From contig NC_037311.1 of assembly GCF_000143535.2 (NCBI RefSeq), positions 2,728,001-2,792,000 of the forward strand: DNA of 64,000 nt, read 5' to 3'. Positions 10,228 to 23,100 of the stretch are shown piece by piece. Under the pieces are notes generated by a model that searched no databases, was not told where the DNA came from, and saw only the letters and a list, made by a program, of their open reading frames with translations. The stretch's first letter is position 1. The number at the start of each line of letters is the position of its first letter. The DNA comes from Botrytis cinerea B05.10. Taxonomy: Eukaryota > Ascomycota > Leotiomycetes > Helotiales > Sclerotiniaceae. The translations under genes were made by a program, and so were the position numbers.

Positions 10228-12430
10228 CTACTCTTTATCAAGTGCATCCAACTCTGCTTGAACAGCCCCTTTAGTAGCGATCTTTTTCACTTGCGTATCC
10301 TCCAACTTCTCACCACCAGCTCTCCTCATTTCTAAATCCTCAATTGCTCTAATCTTCTTTTGCAATCCTCTCTTCTTCTTAGCAGATGGACTACCATCAC
10401 CACCTGGGCTGGTAACTGACAGTTCAGGAGTCGAGAATTGTTGAGTTGGAGTGATTGGTTTTTGATTCGAGTTGATTGAAAGATTCTTCATTCCACCTGC
10501 ACTGGTTGGTGTACCTGCGCCTCCATTTGGAGACACACCTCCATTTTGACGTTGGTTTTGGTGTGGGTGGGGATGTTGATGAAGGTTGTGAGGACCACCG
10601 TTACCATGAGTTCGGAGTTGAGATGGAGAACGCATGTTGTTACTTTTTGAGCGACTACGTTGTCGATCTCTACGATCCGGGCTACGATCACCACCTGGGC
10701 CTCTTGGAGCATCTGGGGTTCCAGCACCAAGACCACCTGCTTTAGCCTCTGCTTCCTTTGCTTTCTTTGCTTCACGCTTCTTCTTGTTCTTGAGTGCGGC
10801 CTTGGAAAGATTTTCATCCTCAACGGCGCCTGGAACGGAAGGTGCGGCTCCTGGAACAGAGTTCTCATTCAAATCAGCACCGGGAACTTGTCTACGAGAT
10901 CGACCAAATCCATTGGTGTTGACCATAGATGTACCATTGCTAACAAAATGAGCAGATCCACCTTCATCTTCACGCTTGAAGTGAGACGGGGTAGCTTGAC
11001 CACGTGCTCCAGGAGGACGATAAGCTCCTGCTGGCTTGGATGGGGTTTTCACCGTACCCAAGTAAGCGACAGCTGATGAATGTGGTTGAGGAACAGGGTT
11101 CAAGAAATCTCCAGCCGGGAAACTTTCGGGGCGTTGTGGTCTCCATGTAACGTGGTACAATTCGACCATATCCTCGTTGTACATAATTCCACCAGTGACG
11201 TGCCATAATCGAATACCGTTGTCAACTCTCAATCTAGGACTGGTTGTAGCTGTCAAGATATACTTGCTGTCAGGACTCCACTCGCAAACACTAGGATTTC
11301 CACCTTCAATTGTACAGATTTTCCTGTAATCCTTTTCGACGTCGTAAATGTCCATTTGACCGGCTAAGTTTCCGAAACCGGCTACCAAAACAAATCGACC
11401 AGTAGGAGAAAACAGAATCGTGTTTCTAGGGCCGAGAGGGAATGTGTGGGTAGCGACAGCTCTTTGGTTGAAGATAGTTGTCTTTGCTGGCATGTATCCG
11501 TAAATGACACCAAATTCTTTCGAGTTTGGTGACCATGAGACATCGTGAATTGGCCCCTCCTTGTCAAGAGTGATTCTAGAATCGAATCCACCATTTGCGC
11601 TCAACACATACAATGTAGTCTCTCCGTAGTAACTCTTGTTCGACTTATCAACATCTGTTTGGGCAAGAACAATCAGAGTCGTACCCAATTGGTTCCACTT
11701 CAATTGAACCTTGTCGCCCTTGAAAAATGTCTTTTGCGAAACCGGGGCATTGAACTGAGGAACATTGAAAACCTTGACGGCAGATGGTTGACCCTGGTGT
11801 GATTCTTTAGTAAATCTCCCAACTTAAAAATTAATCATCACGTACCTTGCGCTCTGGAACGAAAACAGCTACAGAATAGTTGTTTCCGGGAGAAATTGCA
11901 AAATCCGCAACACCCTCTACACGAAGCTTATTCCAAACTGTACGCAAATCTCCACTCTCGTAGAATTGAACCTCGTTCGTAACATTTCGGGCGCAATATT
12001 TCTCGTCGAAAGTGTATTGAAGGTTCCAGCCGGTTTGCGATTTTTGCACAAATCTCCCAACAACCTCCTTCTCAGCTCCCTCTGCGATTTCCTCCACCGT
12101 GCGCCAGATCTTCAAGTTCTTGACTGCATCACCATTCTCATCCTTTGAGGGTCTTTCCCAAGTAATGATGTATGAACCGAGAGGAGAGAAGCCCAGTTCG
12201 TAGACATTTGGAGTAGGAAGAGTAGTGATGGTGCGCCCAGAAGATGTATCAGCGACGCTCACTCCGTCATTGGAAGCCCAAGCAAAGTACCGCCCGCATG
12301 GCGAATAGGTACAGCAGCGAGAGTTACCTTCGGGTCTCTGGAAACCAGGCAAAGGTTGATAGACAGGTGCGGCATCCAAGATACCAATCCCCTTCAGTGT
12401 TCTGTATGCAATCTGTGTCGGAACTGCCAT
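10228..12430 (-). CDS. eukaryotic translation initiation factor 2A (eIF2A), 716 aa
   Basis: Exons 12430-11846 and 11793-10228 on the minus strand are joined across a 52-bp intron (donor GTACGT, acceptor CACCAG), giving ...VPERK-GQPSAVKVFNVPQF.... The N-terminal about 430 residues form the eIF2A WD-type beta-propeller: RCCTYSPCGRYFAWAS, YELGFSPLGSYIITWERP, SKEFGVIYGYMPA, NTILFSPTGRFVLVAGFGN, CEWSPDSKYILTATTSPRLRVDNG, IRLWHVTGG. The C-terminal part is low-complexity and charged (KNKKKREAKKAKEAEAKA, then Gly/Asn/Gln-rich) and ends in a conserved helix (KKKRGLQKKIRAIEDLEMRRAGGEKLEDTQ). This is the usual domain order. eIF2A binds the 40S subunit and initiator tRNA in non-canonical initiation in the cytosol. 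The reading frame is complete and undisturbed. Confidence 0.95.
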
Positions 12431-13899
12431 GGCTAATGAAAGTCACAGTAAAATTCTTTTCGGTAACAAATTGAGTATATGGTAAAGTCTTCTTTGTCGT
12501 GCGGAATGTCGTTAGGGATTGGATTCGAGATGGCTTGAATGTCGAGACGAAATCCTTTTAATGGGAAGCAGTCTTGATGGAAATGAATCGAATGAGTTCT
12601 TCGAAAATCTCGAGATTGATGTTGTTGTTCGTTGTGGGTGGGCGGTGACTGTGCGAGAAATTTGTGGAGAAAAAATTGGTAAGGCTATCTTGTTTAGGTT
12701 ATTGAGATGGATGATGTCAAAATAGATCAATAACAGAAACAAATGTGTTTTGGTATGATTTCTCGATTGGGTTTTCCGTCAAGTCGGCCGTACGATGAAG
12801 AAGAAGATATTTGGAACTGAGTGTATAGTTGTCTTGACACTGATGAAGGGATTTTCGGGAGAGTACCGTTGAAATTGAGCGTGTGTAGAGAAGAAGGGGG
12901 ACGGAATAAAAAAGTGTGGAAGGTGTTATTTTGGATCCTTTGTTGGGTTTGTCGCTTGTGCTAGTTAGTATAGGTAAGGCTGAAGGTTGGATGTGGGTGT
13001 ATATAGAAGTGGATGTGGATGTACCCTTTGCGCCAATTATAGCACAGTCAAGAAATACTGGACAAATGGAAGCGTAGGGTTGGTCTATAATAAGCATCTA
13101 GTTTTGAATCACATTCGTAGCACCGCATTCATGCCATTCAAATCAGGTTCGATACACTTCAGCCTTGTGTGTACCGTATCTGCTTTATACTATCAAGAAG
13201 CGATCTTTCCTAGTCTTTTCCCGCGATTCACCATAACCCCTTGATTGATTCACACGCAACAATCAACACGATAAATAGCATCACATTCACATCTTCATTC
13301 ACATCTTAATCTCTTCATCTCTTCACACTCGTCCGTCCCTCCATCATATCGCCAGCGTCACGAGAATCATCCTCTCCTCTTCACAAGTAGCCACTCAGCG
13401 TCCCGAACCGTGTATCGTACTGCCCTAGCATCTTAAATTGCCGAAGTCTAGCGCCCGTGATACCGAGTGTCTCGGAGAAACCGTAAGGCTGATGTATCAT
13501 CCTGCGTTTTCGAACGTCTGGACCGTGGTGCATTTTAAGCTTTCAATGTTGGAATTCGGAGAATAGTATTGTCTGTTTCATAATCCATTATTTCAGACCA
13601 ATCCCAATCTTCTCCGCCCATTCGAGCGGATCCAAAGGGCTGACACTAGATCACTAGTAGTGGCTAATGATTCACATCATACGCATTTGACTTAAAGACG
13701 ACCATCTGATTGTCTTTGCCCATTTCGCGGACCCATATGCATCAAAATTAGTCGAGATGTAACTCCCAAAAATACTATAAGTTCAAACATTATTTTATTA
13801 TTTTCTATCGTTGGGTATCATCTGCACATTTATATCACTTTTACAATCATTATCTCATCCCTTATCAACGCATCTCGAATATCACCCATACTCATGCCG
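12431..13899. other. upstream region of eIF2A, 1.5 kb
   Basis: No supported gene lies here. The stretch next to 12431 holds the eIF2A promoter (minus strand). The rest up to the MFS stop at 13900 shows only short, unrelated open frames. Confidence 0.4.
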
Positions 13900-16152
13900 T
13901 CACGCCTTTTCTTCCATCCCAGTCACAACATCGCCTCCCTTTTCCATGTCTTTCTCACTTGCTCTCATCACTCCTCCATTTTCTGTACCCATCGCCGCTT
14001 TCCTTTCCTCCTTTCTCTTCGCCCTAGCAGCTCTCTTATCATTTCTCTCCTGTTCCTCCCTCATCTGTTTAATCAATGGACTCTTCGCTCTGATCTTGGA
14101 TCCCCATTTGTAGAAAATGAAAGGAATGGGAATCAGAAAGACCTGTACTAATCCCAGAAGAGTTCCAGCCCATTGCGGTTTAAGCGCACCATACATCGCC
14201 GGCCCAGCCAATGGTAATGTACCTCCAACAATCGATCTGACCACACTATTTCCCGCCAATGCGGATGCCGAATAAATACCGTATGAGCCAGCGAGATAAT
14301 TCGTTCCGTAGATGAACACTAAGGTATTTCCTGCTCCGAAAGGAATGCCGGCGAGAATAGGCCAGACCCAATGAATGGTGATGGGAACGCAAGTCCAAGA
14401 AAACCAGAGTTGACCGATGGGACATAAAATAGCTGCTATACAAATAATGCTGACCGAAGCTTCGGGTGGAACTTTTCCGGTCTCGGGATCTTTCTTATGC
14501 GAGTTGATCATTTTGCGAATAAGTGGTTCAGCAACAATTCCGAGCATAGTTCCTAATCCAATTCCTAGGAAAGCGAGACCGGTCTGGCCGAGGCTCCATC
14601 CACGCATGTCCGTGAAAATAATCGGGTAGGCGACGAAACAAAGATAAAGGATGCCATATATCACCTAAGTGCACCAATTAGTATGAATTATTCCCATAAT
14701 GTAAGAATCTCAACCGAGCAATTTTTGTATAATAACACCACAAAGAATTCTAAATATTCCGAATGGTAGTTCGACAATCGTAGAGCTTCAATGTGCAGAT
14801 TCAATCAAATCGCCTTGACAGCTTGAGACAATGATCCATTGTGAATATATTGAATCACTTTCAGACATTTGAAGCCTCTGATTGTGGGCCTGCCAGCTAG
14901 AATATTGGAAACTTGATATTGCAGTACCAAAATTGACGAAATCAAGATATGAGAAAAACCTACAGCAATGTACGTATTCCAAAACCAAAGAATTGGCTCT
15001 GTAGTACTTAGAACGAATGGCCGAGAAAGATTAATCTTCAAGATCTCATAGACTATAATAAAAAAATCAGTGTCTGTCAATAGGTGGAAACTTCATCATC
15101 CACTCACAGCTCTTCTTTTGATCGTATCGACACCAATATCGCTCATCGCCCGTTTCTTTGCGCATTCTTGCTGCCTTCTTGATTAAGATGACTGGTGCAT
15201 AAGTCTCTTTGACAAATCCGCAAGCTATCCAAGCGCATCCGGAAAGTATCATCACAATCCAATTTGTCCATCTCCATCCTAAGTATTCTGCAGCAAAACC
15301 ACCGATGAGGGGGCCCGTTACTGGACCATTCATTGGCCCAATACTCCAGATACTAAAAACCAATGCCCGGTATTGGTCCGTTGTGATATCTGCGACTGTT
15401 CCAGGAGAGTTTGATATCATAGCAGCACCTGCAAGAGCACTGTATTTCTATCAGTATCGGAGAAACACGAGGAATTGCATTTTAACGTACCCAACAAACC
15501 TAACACCCAAGACCTCCCCTAATGAAGTTGCCAAGGCACACGGTAGAACCATCAAAGAGAAGAAAGCCAGGGATCCAATATAAACTGGTCTTCTACCCCA
15601 AATCTCACTCAACGGTGCAAGAACCAAACTACCAGTCGCCAATCCGAGTAAATATGTCGTCACACCCAATGTAGCTAGTGGTTCACTTGTGACGGAGAAT
15701 TCTTTCATCATGCCTGGCATGCTGGATGTATAAGACGAACTATACAAAACCGTAGACCATGTCGCAAAACTAACGGCAAAGATTGTATAGGATCGATACC
15801 ACAAAGGCCAGTTCCTTGGATCATCAGGATCGTTGTCTTCGAAATCAACTTCGAATGATGGGTTCCGTGATCCAGTAGTCGCGTATGATGTACCGGTTCT
15901 CGTATAACTTAATTGGGCATGCGCGAGTTGTTCGGCAACCGTTTCAAGATTTGGAGTGAGAGCCTGTTCAAGAGGGGCAAGAGGATCACTATTGATTGAA
16001 TCGGACGATAAAGAGGTGATAGAAGGAGCATGCGAAAGCGGAGGGTAGTGATTTTCATGATCTGATAATGAAGATGCGAGAGTCACAGAAGCTGTATTTG
16101 AGGATTTGAAATCATGGAGATCATCCTTCTCAAGGCCTGTATGGTCCGTCAT
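13900..16152 (-). CDS. major facilitator superfamily drug/polyamine-type transporter (DHA1 family), 615 aa
   Basis: Exons on the minus strand are 16152-15491, 15439-15108, 15052-14964 and 14664-13900. They join in frame to give ...VRFVGALAGAAMISNSPGTV..., ...DQKKSFYEILKINLSRPF... and ...FWNTYIAVIYGILYLC.... The start is the ATG at 16152; an upstream open extension begins with TTG and is not used. The cytoplasmic N-tail (about 115 residues, Ser/Thr-rich) ends in DPDDPRNWPLWYR, a hallmark of fungal 12-helix DHA1 carriers. Motif A (SEIWGRRPVYIG), the GPMNGPVTGPLIGGF helix and GWRWTNW follow, then a charged central loop and a second six-helix half; the tail is basic and Lys/Arg/Glu-rich. It is probably a plasma-membrane proton antiporter exporting drugs, toxins or polyamines; the substrate is unknown. 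Introns are 51, 55 and 299 bp; the last is long for this window. Confidence 0.92.
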
Positions 16153-18148
16153 AGTGAAGTGATAGTTCAAAGACTTATGGGGAACCAAGTCTTTCCCTTA
16201 TTCTTGTCACCCAAACGTACTTGAGAAAAGGCGATCAATGCGCTTTGATATTCTACTCATGAAAGTTTGAACGTATCAAGAAATACTAAGAACAATAGTG
16301 AGTAAGCAAGTAAAGATATTAAAACTGCAAACCACTTTCCGATGGGAAGGGAATCATTTAAGAATGAGAGAAAGCAAATGCATCGATGAAGTGAAAATTG
16401 TGGGCACTGATGATCTTTAAAGGTCGAGATGACAAACCTCGCAATCAGACAATCTAGCACCTACCCCGGTTCCAGAGCGAAGATCCATCGCGGCCACTAA
16501 TTCCGCTCAAGCTTTTTTTTTTTTGTTGGTTCGCTAGGCAAATCGTGCTCAACAAGTACGATAGTACATGCTCGAGACATGGTACAGATACCTAGTACGC
16601 AGTTAAGTAGTCGAGGACTCGCGGTGGTCACTGGTGAGCGAGTGGAAACTGGTGGCTCAGTTATCATATGCTGGCTGGCAGAGGCCTGTCTGTCATACAT
16701 GTCGATTTCATGTTTCCACTTTTGATACGACCTTCAGAGCCGTCCAAACACTTGACTTTACGTGAAGGTAATCAGGATTGCGTTCTCCACGCAGGACGGA
16801 GAGAGAAAATCATGACCAGAAGCACCAAAAGCTCGTGATGCTTTGGGGAGGGGAATTGAACGTCCTGATGCAGCATGTGATATGCCACATGCAACATGCA
16901 ACATGCAACGTAATCAGAATACGGATAAGCATTTGAAAATGGCGTTATTGCGAAGATGTCGGTGGCATGGTCGGATCTATTGCAGAAGACGGTGTGTAGG
17001 TTCTGTGCTTCTGTAGAGTGGGAGGAGCCCGTTTGCCATGCCAAGCCTTGTGCCGACATCCGTTCCGCCCGGCCATTGTCAAGCATTCCGTGGCTGCTTC
17101 GTACTAGATAGGTAGGTACTAGGGAGGTACTGGGTGGCTTCAGTCTTCAACACATCCGCCCTATCAATGGACGACGAGCACTTTGGCCCATATCATTCTG
17201 AGCCATAGGAAGCGTTTGCGGTCTGACTCAAACGGCTGAGGCCAAGCCGATATCCGCGATTCGATAAAGCTTCACTCAAAAGTTTAAACGTTCCGAAACC
17301 GCCCAAAGTGTGTGCCGAAGAGAAGACGACGCCAATGCAGGAAGCTGGCGTGATTACGAGTAAAATGCCTCATGCTGGTCCTAACGCCGTGAAACAGCAC
17401 ACTTAAGCATCGATTTGCGTAGTATGATCTTCAATACTTGGTTTCAATTCTCCATGCCCATAATGTCGAGCCGAGGAACAGACGATGCGAGTGCAAGGAG
17501 GAGACTAGACGTGTTTAGATTGAAGACGAAATTGACATCGGTGTGGCCATCTGTACTTCCTCCTGATTAGCCTTCACGTCTCCTTCATAAAGTCTCAGTC
17601 AGTCACGTGTCAGTCTTTTTGATTGAGGACAGGACTGGCATGCGCGTGGAATGTAAGATCTTCAATGCTTCATCTCGAAGACGGTAATGTTTTAGACTGC
17701 GACCCGCAAACATCATATCATATCACATCGCGTCGTTTCATTGTTTTTATGGAGAACATGGAGAAGTTTCAGGGGATCACCAGGGGATTTAACTTGGTAG
17801 ACTTTCGGGGTTTGAAAAGAAATCTTCCCCGGTGAACGTTCTATCCACATCCAACAATTCTCGAAAATGGTCTGGGGGTTTGAAATTTTCAAGCTCTTCC
17901 GGATTAACTGCGGCCGAGCCGGTGTGCGCCCGCTCTAATCACGTGTGAGGAAATGGCACGCGATTTACCGTGTGTTGCTATCAAGCGCAATTTGTTGTCG
18001 CGACGGAAGAAACAAGCAAATATCAAAACTTCGGGCAACCTTCACACAAAATCCTCTTCAATCTATCGCTGCCCACAAGCGCACTAAGTTCAGTCGTCCA
18101 CAGTGTCCAATTAATTCTCAATAAGCCTCAACCATCCATCTCCGAGCC
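16153..18148. other. divergent intergenic region between MFS gene and Nup37 gene
   Basis: Two kilobases hold both promoters. Near 16880-16910 there is a short ACATGCA-type tandem. Sequence composition is ordinary, and no frame has recognisable motifs or splice-joined continuation. Confidence 0.4.
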
Positions 18149-20155
18149 ATGGCGCCCGGGTTTTCCCATCCAAGAGTTTCAAAGAATTCGCAAAATACAC
18201 AATTGAGGTAGCTTCAAATTAATAACTCAGGGCAAATATGCATTTCTAACATTGATAGTTACGAACTACCACATCGCGTTCACACTACCAAGGTCTACCC
18301 GTTACCTTCGCCGAATGGATCAACAATAATTCTACAAGGCAACGAAACTGGAGTGAAAATAATATGGAGGGGTGGCAGGCCTTTCAAATTACAAAGAGAG
18401 ATAAACCCAAAGACCACACAAACCAACGGTGCGAACAAGGTTATTTCTCTCGACTCAGATGAGGATGAACCTTCCAAACCACCTTTCGAAGATAAGCCAG
18501 AATTTGAAGACGAGGAAGAGGAAATCGATCCAAGGAGACCATACCCGAGCATTTTGCAGACTCTAGATTTACAATTTGGTACCGATGTTCTTCACATCAG
18601 CCTTCTGCCAAGCTCCACACTGAAAGCGGATGGCACACACTGGCGCGGAATTGATCCATTAAAACAAAAAATTGTTTTCACTGCAGCTTGCGGTGACAAT
18701 ACTGTTCGGCTAATCACATTACCTCTCACACCGCCGTCTCCCCTCAGCAAGGACCGTGATGAACTTCGACTTACACCCTCGATAGCAAATGTCGGAAATG
18801 GAAAATGGGGAGAGACTATGATCATTTTGACTGGTCACCAAAAGACTTCCGATGGAATAACTATGACTGTTGATTTTGAAGGAAAACAGACTTCCACGAA
18901 AGACGATTCAAACACCGCGTTGGAAACACAAATCATAGTAGCTTCGCATTCGAAAGAAATCACTGGATTATTACAGCTATGGCGCATACCACTGCCAATA
19001 CCATCTTCATCGACCATAGTGCCACCCTTCCAATCGGTTTACATGCCATCTCCAGCCGTTAGCATTTCATTTAATCCATCATTCTCAGAACAGCATTCAA
19101 GTCATTTACTTGTCGCCGATAATCTAGGCACTTGCCGAATCTACAATTATAAACTTTTGGTTAATCCTTCGGAAGATCCTGAGAGCGCGATTTCTGAGCA
19201 AGGATCTTGGCTAATTTCTTTATATCCCGGGTTCAAGAACAACAAAGCCGATTCCCAAGCATCTCATAAGACTACTTACTCTGCATTCGGTCGAAAAGCA
19301 ATTGTGGATGCAAAATGGGTATACAGTGGCAAAGCAATTCTTGTACTACTCAGTGACGGAGAATGGGGTGTGTGGGATATGAATGGCGTAGGACCAGGTG
19401 CAAAAAGAGGTGTTCTTGGTCAACAATCCATAAAAGGAGGTTCACGATCAGAGTTCTCCCTTACAGGTTATGTCGAAGGTGCAACCAAATCTAACTCAAA
19501 AACAATTGGCCCTCCACAAATTGCCCAGTCGAAGTTTGCTCCCATGACTCCTGGAACGCGTAAAACAACTGATCTATTCAGCAACAAGATTCATCCCACT
19601 GGTCCAGTCCGCGGAAACATATCAGTGCTTGAGATACCATCTGTGGCATCGCATTTGGCATTTGAAGAATCTATCCTCTTCTGGTTGGGGGACTCTTACA
19701 CCCTCATTCCTTCCCTCTCAAAATACTGGTCAGCCAATCCTCGCAGAGGTCAAACTTCAACGAATATCTTCAACACGTCTCCCGGTTCCCGTCCCATTAA
19801 ATTGGAACATGTGGATTTATTGGGCGAACGTTGTATTGGTATTGAACAAGCTCCCAAGTCTTCAATTTCATTACATACCAGGTCCGAGATACCATCCGAG
19901 ATTTTCATAGTAGGTGAACATAGGTTTATCATTTTTATTGGAGGCAAATCTATAGCACCAAAACAAAATCAGAATGCATATGCATTACAATTGGTGCAAA
20001 GAGAGGATGAAGATGAGGAGATGACGGATGATAGAATGATAGCGGTAGGAAGTGGTGAATTGGATGTTAATGACATTGATAGAGCATTAGCGAGGATGGA
20101 AAATAAAGACAGATCAGGTGGAGGTTTATTGTTTGGTGGAAAAGGAAAATGGTAG
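18149..20155 (+). CDS. nucleoporin Nup37 homolog (Nup107-160 / Y-complex), 651 aa
   Basis: Exon 1 is short (18149-18207, 20 codons) and exon 2 is 18259-20155; the 51-bp intron has donor GTAGCT, branch CTAAC and acceptor GATAG. The junction gives NTQLSYELPHRVHTTKVYPLPSPNGSTI, continuing into VKIIWRGGRPFK, a combination I associate with fungal Nup37. Taking the first codon of the long open frame (a GTG at 18353) would lose about 50 N-terminal residues. An acidic linker (SLDSDEDE ... EFEDEEEE) precedes the beta-propeller region (PSILQTLDLQFGTDVLHISLLP, KIVFTAACGDNTVRLI, LLVADNLGTCRIYNY, GEWGVWDMNG). The C-terminus ends Gly-rich (GGGLLFGGKGKW). In other fungi Nup37 sits with Nup120 in the Y-complex scaffold of the nuclear pore. 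Family assignment is from memory of the motif pattern. Confidence 0.85.
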
Positions 20156-23100
20156 TATATTTATAAGGGAGGCTAACAGGAGAAGATATGAGAGGATGAA
20201 GAGAAAGATAGATACCCCGTGATGTTTGATTGGGAATATAGTCGTATTTCCAGTCTCCCTCTTTTTTTTCCATCTGTTGTTTCTTTTTGCCCCTCGTTCA
20301 CTTATTCTTTAATATGATTCTCGCCCTCGCTTAGTGATGAACCCTTCTACACTTGGATATGATCTCACCTCCTTTACGTACTCCATTCCTCCCCACCACT
20401 TCCAAGTGCCAAAATTTCATACAATTCATCCATCCCCCCACACCCCCTCCGCAAGGCAAGGTGGAGTACAAGGCGAGACCATTCCTTGAAACTCTGTAAT
20501 CCATGCGGTATATCAAACAACCCCTCGAAATCATAAGTCTCTTTCTTTCTTTCTTCGTCCTTTGGATGATGATACAAAAAAGAAAAGAGAGCAATCATAT
20601 ACTGGAACCTACTTTGACCTTTTCTTTAGGCGAAGTGTGGAGGTGTATAATTGTAGGTTGGATCCTTCTACTCCGGTTTGTTCTTGTGCTTGTGCTGGCT
20701 TGTTGGTTGGCTACATGCGTGGGTGGGCAACTCGGTGATATGGGATCTGGACATTCTTTTTTTTTTTCTGTTGGGGGGCTTTGAGGGGGAGAGTGAAGAG
20801 GTTTGAGGGTGAAGGAGAGGGAGAGGGAGAAATGGATGGATGGATGGATGGTGGAGAGTATGGGGGAGGTGGGAAGTGTGGTGAGTCAGTGGGGAATTTA
20901 TAATTTGTGTGTAGGAGATGAAGACAGAGATGGAGATTAGATGGAGGTCGGATGGGAAAGAAATATATATCTTCTAATTGAATAATATATGATGTATATA
21001 TATATATCAAAAACGTCTTGAATTATCCATAGTTATCATCTTGCCTTTGGAAACATAAATATAGCTTGATTATCCGTGTGGGGGAGTTGAATAGAGAGAG
21101 GAGAGAAAGAGGAAGGAATTGAAAATGAGTGGTTCGAAGGGAGGATTTGGAGATGGATATGGATATGAGTTGGGGGATTGTTTCTTTCTTTTTTTTCTGG
21201 AAGGGGGGGGTTAATAAGTTTGTGGAGTGGAGTGGAGTGGAGTTGGGGAAGTTGAGAGGTTGGGTGGAGTTGGGTGGAGTTAGATTTGGACTTTGGACTT
21301 TGAGATTGAGATTGAGATTGATAGATATTCATTCTTTTTCCTTTTCTTTCCTTTCCTTTCCTTTCCATTTCCATTTCCATTTCCATTTCCATTTCCATTT
21401 CCATTTCCATTTCCATTTCCATTTCCATTTCCATTTCCATTTCCATTTCCATTTCCATTTCCATTTCCCTTATAGTTGATACTTGGGATCGGGCTAGGTG
21501 GGAGAGAAGGGGCAACTAAAGGGCTGGGATAGATAGTTATATTGGATTTTATATGAATGTCAAAATCTTGAAACAAATCGTGTTATTCTTTGGCTTTGGA
21601 ATGGTTCAGATATAGGAACTTTCTTTTTCTGGGTTCTTGGTTCTTGGTTCTCGGGCTGAGAAGGGGGGGATGATGGATGGGGGGGGGGGGGTAGGTGGAT
21701 GGTGGGTGGTGGGTGGTGAAAAAGACTAAGAGCTGTTTTGTTGTGCAAATGAGGGTTGGATGGGATGGGATGGGATGGGATGGGATGGAAGAAGTTTAGA
21801 TACAGAATGAAGAGAGAAAAGAGGAAAGAAGGGAAGAATGAAGAGAAAGGATTGAATATCGAATATACTAATAACATACTAGAATAGAAGTCCAAGCGAG
21901 CTAGAATTTCGAATGAGTAGTTTATTAGAGATTCAAATCACTATCAAAGATAGGACATACATAAACAAAGATGAACAAATTCAGTCCAACAATCATTATT
22001 CCATCTATACCAAATATAAAAGAGATAATGGAATCTTTTCAATGCTTTTATTTAAATAATCTCTACTCTTTTCTATATATATCACTAGCTTTTTAAACAG
22101 AACATATCTTTGTCATTTAGGACCTACACATCATAAATGCTATACTATCTATCTATCTATCTCTTTCTCATATAAATAATTAGAATGTATAATTAACTAT
22201 TTACCTGATTGATTATTATACTCGAGATATCTAATCCAGTCTTGAGAGTATGAAGTACTGATTAATAAAGTGTTGGATAGCTAGAATATTTGTATTGATT
22301 TATGAGTATATGAGTTTGGAGTTATTACTCATGAATATTCGTAAACTTTGTGGATGTTGGAGTTTGAGACTTGGGGTTTCGAGATCCAACGTCTGATGTT
22401 TGGGTGTTTGGACGAGCTGCTTTTTCATTGCTAGAGATGTACTTAAGATAGACCTTGAGGTTTCAAGACTAGTATGACATTCCGGAATGCACATTGAGAG
22501 TTGAGTGATGACTTCCGTACGGGTATCCGTAGAATGCATGCATTGTTCCGATTGTTTACGAGATGAGTAAATTTCAGAATACCAAGATCCTTAGAACTGC
22601 ACGCAGAGATTCGGATGTTTTCGAAATCCTTCGACTAATTCTTGTTCTTTGCGCACATACTTAGAGTTTACAGTTGTCTCTCAATGTCGAATTCTCGCGG
22701 AAAGTAAGGGTGGTTGACTTTTCTTGGAGTTCTGCGTCTGAATCCCCCTGTCAAATGTTTTTCTGAGGTTTGTGGAGTTTGATGTTGTGAAGAATTGGTG
22801 GTTACTTTGTAATTGTAGGCACGCATATCGTGGGAATGGGCATGCGGGTTTTGATGGCTACTAAGCTGAGGAGGTTACAGAGTTGGTGTGATTCATAAGA
22901 GTGAATGATGAGTCATTTTTCAAGATGTAGATGATGTGTCGGTTGGAAGTGGGATGCCATTGTGTCGTTTTCTTGCTTTGATTCAGCGAAGCACAACGGT
23001 CGAGCTGTAGAAATAATTACAATATTTGAATCTGTCTGTTTAGTTGTTAATTTATCCCATGCACTTAAGTGTAGTAGCGTTAGTTTATCACCAAGTCACC

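Noticed and set aside
10476..11076. Plus-strand open frames over the eIF2A gene
   Set aside because: They are shadows of the clear minus-strand eIF2A coding sequence and have no motifs.
15451..16188. Earlier start of the MFS gene at 16188
   Set aside because: That codon is TTG; the first ATG is at 16152 and leaves the family alignment intact.
21129..21515. Long overlapping open frames on both strands over the hexamer array
   Set aside because: They are only translations of the stop-free (CCATTT)n repeat.
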